A stretch of 16,589 nt of DNA from TWA4 sp034086685 (GTDB lineage Bacteria > Bacillota > Clostridia > Lachnospirales > Lachnospiraceae). Under the pieces are notes generated by a model. The model saw nothing but the letters and a program-made list of their open reading frames with translations. It was not told the DNA's origin and searched no databases. The DNA lies in contig JAXDZY010000102.1 of assembly GCA_034086685.1 (NCBI GenBank), positions 1 to 16,589 of the forward strand. The letters run 5' to 3'. Positions within the stretch are counted from its first letter, which is position 1; each line of letters starts with the position of its first letter. Positions 1-6,351 of this stretch are shown here, in pieces. A program made the translations under genes and the position numbers.

Positions 1-40
1 AAACATCTTATTTACTGAGGAATCAGGAAACAGGGTTTGT

Positions 41-69
41 TTGCTGTACAATTTTAAACAGACTATATA
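41..69 (+). promoter_or_regulatory. Possible weak upstream promoter
   Basis: TTGCTG at 41-46 and TATATA at 64-69 are separated by 17 bp, giving a passable sigma-A match. Transcription from here would start near 76 and run through the inverted repeat at 89-137. The rest of 1-158 shows no coding sequence I can support. The match is weak and may be chance in AT-rich DNA. Confidence 0.25.
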
Positions 70-88
70 CACAAATCCATAAAAAATC

Positions 89-137
89 CGGCAGATGCAC
101 AAAGGGATAGTTTAAAGCAAAAAACGTGCGTCTGCCG
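89..137 (+). repeat. 12-bp inverted repeat upstream of the permease promoter
   Basis: CGGCAGATGCAC (89-100) and GTGCGTCTGCCG (126-137) are complementary over 12 positions with one T-G wobble and a 25-nt loop. It lies just upstream of the -35 box at 159. It could be a regulator site, the apical part of an RNA structure, or a terminator for a gene left of the window; no clean T-run follows. I could not match it to the purine riboswitch consensus. Confidence 0.5.
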
Positions 138-158
138 TGACTGTTCAGCTTTTTCTGA

Positions 159-187
159 TTGACGGCGGACACGGAGTCTGGTATAAT
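159..187 (+). promoter_or_regulatory. Sigma-A promoter of the NCS2 permease gene
   Basis: TTGACG (159-164) and TATAAT (182-187) are separated by exactly 17 bp, close to the sigma-A consensus. The predicted start is near 194, giving a leader of about 83 nt that contains the long hairpin at 212-250. Confidence 0.85.
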
Positions 188-211
188 TTAGCGAAAATAA
201 AAGAATCTGGT

Positions 212-250
212 CAAAGAAGGCATGACGAACGTATTGTCATGCCTTCTTTG
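212..250 (+). promoter_or_regulatory. Perfect 15-bp hairpin in the permease leader
   Basis: Positions 212-226 and 236-250 are perfect reverse complements (15 bp). Two more pairs (G-T, A-T) are possible inside, leaving a 5-nt loop. No T-run follows, so it is not an ordinary terminator. Its 3' arm contains CCTTCT (242-247), which can instead pair with AGAAGG (256-261) overlapping the Shine-Dalgarno sequence, so two mutually exclusive folds are possible. Confidence 0.7.
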
Positions 251-276
251 CTCAGAGAAGGAGGAGAAATTAATCT

Positions 277-1728
277 ATGGCAAAGAATACAGAAACTTCC
301 AAAAGTACTTCCCCTTATGATTTTTACGGGAAACTGCCTCTGTCTCAGGCGATTCCTCTTGGCCTTCAGCATGTTATGGCTATGTTTGTGGGAAATCTGA
401 CGCCGATCCTCATTATTATGGGGGCCTGCGGTTTAACGGCGGATGCCGGTTTTGGAGATCTTCGGACTGCTCTTTTGCAGAATGCCATGACAATTGCCGG
501 TATTGTAACACTTGTACAGCTTTTTTCCATCGGTCCCTGCGGCGGCAAGGTGCCGATCGTTATGGGAACCAGTTCGGGATTCCTTGGTGTTTATCAGAGT
601 GTTGCAGCGACTCTCGGCGGTGGTGTCCTCAGTTACGGCGCTATTATGGGAGCATCCCTGGTCGGCGGTCTTTTTGAAGGTGTCCTGGGGGCATTTCTGA
701 AGCCTCTTCGTAAATATTTTCCGCCGGTTGTTACCGGAAGCGTGGTAATGGCAATCGGTCTTTCCCTGATCAGTGTGGGCATCAATTATTTCTGCGGAGG
801 AAATGGAGTGGCCGATTATGGTTCACTTTATAATCTTGCACTTGGCTCCCTGGTACTGGTTGTGATTCTTGTGTTTAAACATCATTTCAATCCGAAGAGT
901 ATGCTCAGCTCGGCATCTGTGCTGATCGGTATTATTGTGGGATATGCGGCAGCTATTATCATGACAATAGCGCTTCCCAATACCGGCATCAATGCGGATG
1001 GTGTGGAGTACACCTATGCATGGGTTGTTAAATTCCAGCAGGTAAAGGATGCTGCATGGTTTGCACTTCCCGGTATTGTAGGATTCGGCAAACTGTCTGC
1101 CATTAAGATGATATTCAGACCTGAGGCCATTTTCCCGATTATGATCATGTTTATTGTAACGGCGGTTGAAACGGTAGGAGATATCTCCGGTGTAATTGAA
1201 GGCGGTATGGGACGGGAAGCCACCGATACAGAGCTTTCCGGTGGTGTGATCTGTGACGGACTTGGTTCCTCTCTGGCATCTTTGTTTGGTGTTCTTCCAA
1301 ATACCTCCTTCAGCCAGAATGTGGGACTGGTTTCCATGACAAAGGTAGTGAACAGAAGCGCACTTGCCATGGGAGCCATTTTCCTGATTCTCTGCGGATT
1401 CTGCCCCAAGCTGGCAGCCATCGTGTCCATTATGCCCCAGCCTGTACTTGGCGGAGCTGCTGTTATGATGTTTTCATCGATTGTGGTTTCCGGTATTCAG
1501 CTGATTACCAAAAATCCCATCGGTGCAAGGGAAGTTACAATCGTATCTGTTGCACTGGGACTGGGATACGGGATCGGAGCAACGGCAGCAGCAACCAATG
1601 CCCTTCCCTATTATGTACAGCTGATCTTCGGCGGTTCCGGAATCGTACCGGCAGCCATCGTGGCTATTGTTTTAAATATTGTACTTCCGCCGAATCAGGA
1701 TCCGTTTGAAATCAGGAAGGACAGATAA
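277..1728 (+). CDS. NCS2-family purine (xanthine/uric acid-type) permease
   Basis: A 483-residue polytopic membrane protein of the nucleobase:cation symporter-2 family, which brings xanthine, uric acid or uracil into the cell with an ion gradient. Visible signs are the N-terminal QHVMAMFVGNLTPI segment typical of TM1, many hydrophobic segments, and the family motif FSQNVGLVSMTKVVNR at residues 345-360. The Q-N-x-G form resembles the purine (PbuX/UapA-like) branch more than uracil permeases of the UraA type. The start is fixed by AAGGAGG (259-264 region) about 12 bases before ATG. It is monocistronic, with its own promoter and a strong terminator at 1767-1803. Substrate is inferred at branch level only. 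The leader hairpin suggests post-transcriptional control. Confidence 0.92.
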   Translation: MAKNTETSKSTSPYDFYGKLPLSQAIPLGLQHVMAMFVGNLTPILIIMGACGLTADAGFGDLRTALLQNAMTIAGIVTLVQLFSIGPCGGKVPIVMGTSSGFLGVYQSVAATLGGGVLSYGAIMGASLVGGLFEGVLGAFLKPLRKYFPPVVTGSVVMAIGLSLISVGINYFCGGNGVADYGSLYNLALGSLVLVVILVFKHHFNPKSMLSSASVLIGIIVGYAAAIIMTIALPNTGINADGVEYTYAWVVKFQQVKDAAWFALPGIVGFGKLSAIKMIFRPEAIFPIMIMFIVTAVETVGDISGVIEGGMGREATDTELSGGVICDGLGSSLASLFGVLPNTSFSQNVGLVSMTKVVNRSALAMGAIFLILCGFCPKLAAIVSIMPQPVLGGAAVMMFSSIVVSGIQLITKNPIGAREVTIVSVALGLGYGIGATAAATNALPYYVQLIFGGSGIVPAAIVAIVLNIVLPPNQDPFEIRKDR

Positions 1729-1766
1729 ATAAGCAGATAAAAGAAACAGACTTCCAATAACATCGT

Positions 1767-1803
1767 AAAAGCAGCAGAGAGCGGGAATCTCTGCTGCTTT
1801 TTT
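1767..1803 (+). terminator. Intrinsic terminator of the permease gene
   Basis: AAAGCAGCAGAGA (1768-1780) pairs perfectly with TCTCTGCTGCTTT (1788-1800), with a 7-nt loop and a T-tract to 1803. It lies 39 bases after the permease stop. Confidence 0.95.
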
Positions 1804-1864
1804 GTCTACAATTGCCCTTGAAAAAGAAAAAAATATATATTTTTTGTGAAATATACAAAAAACA

Positions 1865-1879
1865 CCCCCCCCGGGGGGG
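1865..1879. repeat. C8-G7 homopolymer palindrome
   Basis: Eight C (1865-1872) are followed directly by seven G (1873-1879) in otherwise AT-rich DNA, just upstream of the probable cbiM promoter. Read on the minus strand, the GC block is followed by TGTTTTTTG, which resembles a terminator. The tract is prone to replication slippage and to sequencing or assembly error. Confidence 0.9.
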
Positions 1880-1880
1880 C

Positions 1881-1908
1881 TTGTGATATAAAAATATCAT
1901 GGTAGAAT
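1881..1908 (+). promoter_or_regulatory. Probable promoter of the CbiM-like gene
   Basis: TTGTGA (1881-1886) and TAGAAT (1903-1908) with a 16-bp spacer form a moderate sigma-A match. The spacer overlaps the small inverted repeat GATAT-AAAA-ATATC (1885-1898), a possible but unidentified operator. Confidence 0.5.
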
Positions 1909-1969
1909 AAAAGCTATAAGAAATAGAACGGTATTAAAACTGGAAATAAAAAGGGGAGGAATATTTACT

Positions 1970-2980
1970 ATGCATATGGCTGATGCTTTGATTGCTCCGG
2001 CGGTAGCGGGAACCATGTATGCGTGTTCGGCGGTTGCTGCAGGTTATTCTATTAAAAAAGTAAAAGAGGAGAATGATCCGAAAAAAGTTCCGGTTATGGG
2101 TATTATGGGTGCGTTTGTGTTCGCTGCTCAGATGATTAATTTCACCATACCGGGAACAGGATCCAGCGGCCATCTGTGCGGAGGTATGCTTTTATCAGCT
2201 TTGCTTGGTCCGTATGCGGGTTTTTTGACCATGATCGGAGTCCTGATGATTCAATGCCTGCTTTTTGCGGACGGCGGACTTCTGGCACTGGGCTGTAATA
2301 TCTGGAATATGGCTCTTTATGGATGTTTCATCGGCGCATTGCTGATCTGGAAGCCGATTATGAAAAAGGGCATGACCAGAGGAAGGATTATACTGGCTTC
2401 CGTGCTGGGCTGTGTGATTACACTTCAGTTTGGTTCATTCAGCGTGACAGTTGAAACACTGCTTTCCGGTATTACGGAGCTTCCTTTTACAGCTTTTGTC
2501 GCTGCCATGCAGCCGATTCATCTGGCAATCGGAGCAGTGGAAGGTCTGATTACCGCAGCAGTTCTGGTTTTTGTTTATGAGGCACGTCCGGAGCTTTTGT
2601 ACTGCAGCGATTCCGGTGCGGCAGAGGAAGGGCGATTTTCCTTTAAAAAGACTCTGACGATTCTTTCTGCGGCAGCTGTACTGATTGCAGGTGGTTTATC
2701 CCTGTTTGCATCTTCCAATCCGGATGGACTGGAATGGTCTATTCAGAAAATTACAGGTTCTACGGAACTGGAAGCATCAGGAGGTATTTACCGGGCGGCA
2801 GAATCAATACAGGAGGCAACTGCGTTGCTGCCGGATTATGCTTTTAAAGGTTCGGAATCCGCGTTGGGTACCACATTTTCCGGTCTTGTGGGAGGACTGA
2901 TTGTGGTTGTTCTGTGTGCAGGTGTCTGTTATGCATTTAAGTTTTTCAGGAAGAAACGGGCATATTGTAGGAGGTCATGA
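1970..2980 (+). CDS. CbiM-type cobalt/nickel ECF transporter component with C-terminal PDGLE domain
   Basis: A 336-residue membrane protein matching the CbiM/NikM substrate-specific component of energy-coupling-factor transporters for Co2+ or Ni2+. The N-terminus is MHMADALI; in this family the His at position 2 and the His of GTGSSGHLCGG (His68) help bind the metal. Several TM segments fill residues 1-200. A C-terminal PDGLE/CbiN-like domain follows, with PDGLE at residues 251-255 and a final TM near 305-328, so the M and N subunits are fused. GGGGAGGA at 1953-1960 supports the ATG. The usual partners CbiQ (T component) and CbiO (ATPase) are absent here, so energising subunits must be encoded elsewhere. 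Co versus Ni cannot be decided from sequence. The gene overlaps the DUF2325 gene at its 3' end. Confidence 0.9.
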   Translation: MHMADALIAPAVAGTMYACSAVAAGYSIKKVKEENDPKKVPVMGIMGAFVFAAQMINFTIPGTGSSGHLCGGMLLSALLGPYAGFLTMIGVLMIQCLLFADGGLLALGCNIWNMALYGCFIGALLIWKPIMKKGMTRGRIILASVLGCVITLQFGSFSVTVETLLSGITELPFTAFVAAMQPIHLAIGAVEGLITAAVLVFVYEARPELLYCSDSGAAEEGRFSFKKTLTILSAAAVLIAGGLSLFASSNPDGLEWSIQKITGSTELEASGGIYRAAESIQEATALLPDYAFKGSESALGTTFSGLVGGLIVVVLCAGVCYAFKFFRKKRAYCRRS

Positions 2981-3260
2981 CCGCATGGTCTGTCAATATA
3001 AAAAAATCTGTAAAAATTATAAATGCAAAGCGAAGGTTTTTACGAAAATGTCAGCTGATATGGACAAGCAGATGGGCTCTCCGGATGTATTTATACTTTT
3101 TACCAGCACTGTGTCCCACAAGATGGTAAAATGCGCTCTGGATCAGGCTAAAAATACCAGTGCTCAGGTGATCAGAAGCCATACCAGCAGCGGAGCGGCG
3201 CTGGAGGGAATTCTGAAGGAATGCTGTGGCAACTGCAACAGTCCGGCATGTTTTGTATGA
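2931..3260 (+). CDS. Small cysteine-rich DUF2325-domain protein (start uncertain)
   Basis: A DUF2325-family protein of about 91-109 residues; molecular function unknown. The body includes GGHDRM, CKNYKCKAKVF, TVSHKMVKCALDQAKN and RSHTSSGAALEGIL, and ends in a CCGNCNSPAC cluster that could bind metal or be redox active. Start choice is a puzzle. ATG at 2985 has an excellent AGGAGG (2969-2974) but would remove the IVGGHDR strand that family members normally carry at their N-terminus. ATG at 2931 keeps it but lies inside the CbiM gene (50-bp overlap) with only weak ribosome binding. A rare ATT start at 2964 is a third option. I list 2931 because it preserves the family motif. The gene is translationally coupled to, or overlaps, the CbiM gene and shares its terminator. 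Confidence 0.8.
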   Translation: MHLSFSGRNGHIVGGHDRMVCQYKKICKNYKCKAKVFTKMSADMDKQMGSPDVFILFTSTVSHKMVKCALDQAKNTSAQVIRSHTSSGAALEGILKECCGNCNSPACFV

Positions 3261-3264
3261 ATTA

Positions 3265-3310
3265 AAAAAGTCCCGGTTTTCAGAAATTTATCTGAATTCC
3301 GGGACTTTTC
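3265..3310. terminator. Bidirectional hairpin terminator between convergent genes
   Basis: AAAAGTCCCGG (3266-3276) pairs with CCGGGACTTTT (3299-3309); a second inner stem TTCAGA/TCTGAA (3279-3284/3291-3296) extends it after a T-T mismatch. A-tract on the left and T-tract on the right let it serve both the DUF2325 gene and the minus-strand gene ending at 3375. Confidence 0.9.
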
Positions 3311-3374
3311 TGACAGTGTCCGAAAGTATCTGCTGAAAACAGGTGCTTTCAGATGCACCGATGTTGAAAACAGA

Positions 3375-4370
3375 TTAGAACATGATTTTATTCATGTTTT
3401 CGATTTCTGCACTGATAGCTTCATATACACCGGGGTATGTGCTCATGGGACCGCCCTGTGAGCCGCAGGGGATGAAATACTTCTTATCCTTACCATAGGT
3501 TTCACATGCTTCTTTTACGCGTTTTGCAACCACGTCCTGAGTCCATCCTTCAAAATCAACTTCTGCGCTGTCGATACCGCCCATGAAGCTGATCTGTCCG
3601 CCGTACTTCTGAATCAGAGAAGCAATATCGTTGGATTTCATAACACCCTGCCAGATATCAATACCCATATCGATCATGTAGGGAACCAGAGTGGCAGCAT
3701 AGGAATCGGAATGGTGTACAATAAGTTCAACTCCGTTCTCTCTGTAGCAGCCGTACACCTGTTTATAAGCGTCCAGATAGAATTCTTCGAACATGTCAGG
3801 AGAGATAAAAGTAGAAATCTGGCTTCCCCAGTCATCGTGATGGAACAGAGCATCAATCTTCAGATACTTGCAGAGCTGTTCTGCGTACAGGCATTCCCAG
3901 TCAGCAATATATTTGATCAGATCCTTCATCTCATCGGGGTTTTCATAAAAAGCAATGAGACAGTTCTGGATTTCCATCAGATAATGGCACTGTTCGAAAA
4001 TACCGGGTGCGATGAAAGGTGCTACAAAGTATTCGCTGCGGTCAACCGATTCAGCTTCTTTGATGAAAGGTTCCCATTCTGCTTCAGAGAAAATAACATT
4101 GGGTGCTTTTACATAGGATTTCCAGTCTTCAATATCCTTGATTACGATCTTGTCAGGTGTATGAACCGGGAAAGGACCGGGTGTTCCTTCAGGCCATGAT
4201 TTGGTAACGCCCCATGCGTTAACTTTGTTGTGTTCACCCAGTTTGGGATTGGCATTGGTCAGAGCGAAGGGATTTGCCATTACCAGATGAAGAAATTCAT
4301 ACTGATTGACAAAACGGTCGGGATTGCCGCCGCGAATGGTTTCTAAAAGATTCTGACGTTTGGTTAACAT
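3375..4370 (-). CDS. Uroporphyrinogen decarboxylase (URO-D) superfamily protein, methyltransferase-like
   Basis: A 331-residue URO-D-fold protein (COG0407-like). This superfamily holds heme-pathway HemE and the MtaA/MtbA/CmuA-type corrinoid:coenzyme M methyltransferases, plus many uncharacterised Clostridia members. Visible features are HHDDW (177-181), HHSD (219-222), MGGID (263-267) and PCGSQGG (301-307). The His at 219/220 and Cys at 302 fall where zinc-binding H-x-C...C residues occur in the methyltransferases, but the H-x-C is not intact, so metal binding is uncertain. It lacks the N-terminal signature of true HemE. AAGGAGG precedes ATG at 4370. It has its own promoter (4445-4473) and lies immediately downstream of a PucR-type regulator on the same strand, which probably controls it. 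No corrinoid protein or MtaB-like partner is encoded beside it. Substrate unknown. Confidence 0.82.
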   Translation of the reverse strand: MLTKRQNLLETIRGGNPDRFVNQYEFLHLVMANPFALTNANPKLGEHNKVNAWGVTKSWPEGTPGPFPVHTPDKIVIKDIEDWKSYVKAPNVIFSEAEWEPFIKEAESVDRSEYFVAPFIAPGIFEQCHYLMEIQNCLIAFYENPDEMKDLIKYIADWECLYAEQLCKYLKIDALFHHDDWGSQISTFISPDMFEEFYLDAYKQVYGCYRENGVELIVHHSDSYAATLVPYMIDMGIDIWQGVMKSNDIASLIQKYGGQISFMGGIDSAEVDFEGWTQDVVAKRVKEACETYGKDKKYFIPCGSQGGPMSTYPGVYEAISAEIENMNKIMF

Positions 4371-4404
4371 AACGATATCCTCCTTGCTTCTTATTGATAT
4401 TGAA

Positions 4405-4429
4405 TGTACAAAATGCTGTTGTATTACAT
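4405..4429 (-). promoter_or_regulatory. Imperfect inverted repeat in the URO-D-like gene leader
   Basis: ATGTA...TACAT (4405-4409/4425-4429) with an inner TACAA/TTGTA pair lies between the predicted transcription start (near 4438) and the SD. It could be an operator for the upstream PucR-type regulator; this is conjecture from position. Confidence 0.3.
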
Positions 4430-4444
4430 GATTTATTTAAGAAT

Positions 4445-4473
4445 ATTATAAAATATCCAAATCAAAATGTCAT
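4445..4473 (-). promoter_or_regulatory. Promoter of the URO-D-like gene
   Basis: On the minus strand ATGACA (4473-4468) and TATAAT (4450-4445) are separated by 17 bp, an 11/12 sigma-A match. It sits in the 131-bp gap after the regulator stop, so the gene can be expressed independently of the regulator. Confidence 0.75.
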
Positions 4474-4501
4474 ACCACAAACCGTTTAATGTTGAAAAAG
4501 T

Positions 4502-6076
4502 TTATTCTACAGTCTGTTCAAGAAGATAGTAGGATAATTGAAGGTACAGGCGGTTTTCCGGTACATCCATGTTAATGTCCAGCAGAGATTTGATCCGGTT
4601 CAGGCGGTAAAACAGGGTACTTCTGTGAATGAACATGGCATTGGCTGTCTGTACGGCATTGCGTTCATGATTCAGGTAGCAGCGGAGTGTCTCATAAAGA
4701 TCAGTATTGTTCTGCCGGTCATATTCTTTTAATTTCAGAATTTTCCGGCAGCAGATCTGCCTGGCAGGCAGTTCTTTCGTAATCTGGTCACAGATATAGG
4801 GCATGGCATACTGTTCAAACTGGTAATTCCAGAACATGGAGTCGCTTTTGATTCCGTATTCCAGGGCAATACCGGCCTGCAAATAGTAGTAAGGTGTATC
4901 GTTGAACTGATTGTATGGTGTGCTGAAGCCTGTTTTGAACAGTCCTTCCCGTGTAATAATAGCCAGTCTGGAAACACAGTCGGAGAAAGAAAGACCGGCA
5001 GCAGTCAGATTAATCAGCACTACGATATCATCCCTGTACAGAAATGCATAACAGCCGGGGATGGATGATTCAATATGATGGCAGGACTGAACGATGATCC
5101 GGGTCTGGATATCCCGGTCCTGCAGAATCAGCCGGGCACATACATAATTATCCTGCGCATTCCAGCTGCTTAAAGGAAGCCACTGCGCAATTTCATCGTT
5201 ATCGGCAGCATGTTCGATCACTCTGGTTAGAAAAGTGATATAGGGGCGTACATAGGTTTCGGGATTCAGCGCCTGCTTGTGCAGGGCAATCTGTACAATC
5301 TGTGAAAAATAGGCCAGAGCATGATTCTGACCGGGAGTCAGAGGAGTCTGGAGTTCATCAATGCAGACTCTGCCTTCATAATTACCGAAATCATCCCACA
5401 GATTGTGGTAGAGAATCCGGTATCCGCGCTGATTGGCAGAAAACATCTGTGTACCGTGTGTGGACAGTGTTTCACGGTATTCGGGATCAATTTTGAAATC
5501 ATTGATCAGGGAGATGGGGGTGCGCATCAGGCCTGTCTGCTGATCCAGTTCCCATCTGGTCATACCGTTGGCATAACAGGGACTGGACAAAATGAAGAAC
5601 TGCGGGTCATGGGCGAAAACAGGGTTCTGAAAATAATCGGAAGCCAGAATGAAAAGCTCATCCAGATTGGAATTGGAAGCAAGAGCCTGCTGAAGAGACA
5701 TGGACCACTGCATGTTTTTTTCAAAAAGAAGCTGAACTTTTTCAAATAGCGGGATCAGGTTGGTGGATTCCGGAAAGATAATTAATGAAAACTGTTCTTT
5801 AAAGTAGGATTCAGGAGGTTCACCGATACAGATCAGTGAACCGATCTGGTGAGCGTTCAGCGCCGGAGGAAGATCATCCGTCCGGGCAATGTAAACATAT
5901 TGATTGGCCAGAGTAGTCTGGTGATGGTACAGCCGGGCACCTATCAGGCGTGCCGGATCAGCCTGTTTATAAAAACGGATCTGATACAGATCATTATTGA
6001 ATTCATCTGCGATCTGCTGCATATTCAGTAAGTATTCGCATGACTCAGAGACATGCTCCTGTTTTGAAGTATTCAA
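4502..6076 (-). CDS. PucR-family transcriptional regulator
   Basis: A 524-residue regulator. The C-terminal 61 residues, containing LNHERNAVQTANAMFIHRST and LFYRLNRIKSLL, form the PucR/CdaR-type helix-turn-helix (HTH_30) found in activators of purine, sugar-acid and other catabolic genes. The long N-terminal and central parts contain a GAF-like sensory region (around LDELFILASDYFQNPVFAHD). An ATG-initiated frame extends to 6169, but I place the start at TTG 6076. That codon has a strong GAGGAGGG (6089-6082) 5-6 bases upstream, while 6169 has no ribosome site and overlaps the presumed promoter. The gene lies just upstream of the URO-D-like gene, its probable target. A 13-bp palindrome at 6126-6138 may mediate autoregulation. 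The effector is unknown; the purine permease at 277 is nearby but no link is proven. Confidence 0.88.
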   Translation of the reverse strand: MNTSKQEHVSESCEYLLNMQQIADEFNNDLYQIRFYKQADPARLIGARLYHHQTTLANQYVYIARTDDLPPALNAHQIGSLICIGEPPESYFKEQFSLIIFPESTNLIPLFEKVQLLFEKNMQWSMSLQQALASNSNLDELFILASDYFQNPVFAHDPQFFILSSPCYANGMTRWELDQQTGLMRTPISLINDFKIDPEYRETLSTHGTQMFSANQRGYRILYHNLWDDFGNYEGRVCIDELQTPLTPGQNHALAYFSQIVQIALHKQALNPETYVRPYITFLTRVIEHAADNDEIAQWLPLSSWNAQDNYVCARLILQDRDIQTRIIVQSCHHIESSIPGCYAFLYRDDIVVLINLTAAGLSFSDCVSRLAIITREGLFKTGFSTPYNQFNDTPYYYLQAGIALEYGIKSDSMFWNYQFEQYAMPYICDQITKELPARQICCRKILKLKEYDRQNNTDLYETLRCYLNHERNAVQTANAMFIHRSTLFYRLNRIKSLLDINMDVPENRLYLQLSYYLLEQTVE

Positions 6077-6081
6077 AAAAT

Positions 6082-6089
6082 CCCTCCTC
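6082..6089 (-). promoter_or_regulatory. Shine-Dalgarno that decides a TTG start
   Basis: GAGGAGGG on the minus strand ends 5 bases before TTG at 6076-6074. It argues for the TTG start over the in-frame ATG at 6169, which has no SD. Confidence 0.75.
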
Positions 6090-6125
6090 GTTTTATGAAA
6101 AAATCCCCTGCCGTTGCCTGGAACT

Positions 6126-6138
6126 GTCAGGCCCTGAC
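6126..6138. promoter_or_regulatory. 13-bp palindrome at the regulator transcription start (candidate operator)
   Basis: GTCAGGCCCTGAC is a perfect 6-1-6 palindrome. It lies 10 bases downstream of the minus-strand TATAAT at 6154-6149, i.e. at about +4 to +16, a position typical of an autorepressor site. Confidence 0.45.
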
Positions 6139-6148
6139 GATTAAAGAT

Positions 6149-6154
6149 ATTATA
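6149..6154 (-). promoter_or_regulatory. Probable -10 element of the PucR-type regulator
   Basis: A perfect TATAAT on the minus strand. No good -35 lies 16-18 bp upstream (only TTTTCT-like), which fits an activator-dependent or weak promoter. Confidence 0.4.
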
Positions 6155-6269
6155 AGACAAAATCTGCAAAAAGAAAAGTTATCCGCTTATTTGTGAAATA
6201 AAAAAAAATAATTGGACAATATTACCAGATAAGGACATGGAAATTCGTCATTTTTCAAAAGGATTTTGC

Positions 6270-6298
6270 TTGACCTGTCTCTTTGAAAAGAATATGAT
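6270..6298 (+). promoter_or_regulatory. Promoter of the DegV-family gene
   Basis: TTGACC (6270-6275) and TATGAT (6293-6298) with a 17-bp spacer. The predicted start is near 6305, giving a leader of about 47 nt. It is divergent from the PucR-type regulator. Confidence 0.8.
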
Positions 6299-6351
6299 AA
6301 AAACTATTGAAAAAGTTTAATATTGAATTTTTTTGTTATTGAGGGTAAATT

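Noticed and set aside
1..276. Purine riboswitch before the NCS2 permease
   Set aside because: The conserved three-way junction bases and loop sequences are not present; only simple hairpins are seen.
1804..1969. Cobalamin or NiCo riboswitch before the CbiM-like gene
   Set aside because: The space is short and no B12-box or conserved core could be found.
3711..4199. 162-codon plus-strand ORF inside the URO-D-like gene
   Set aside because: Antisense shadow of a clearly conserved protein; no start signals.
6077..6169. Extended N-terminus of the PucR-type regulator from ATG 6169
   Set aside because: No Shine-Dalgarno at 6169, overlap with the probable -10 and palindrome, and a strong SD right before TTG 6076.
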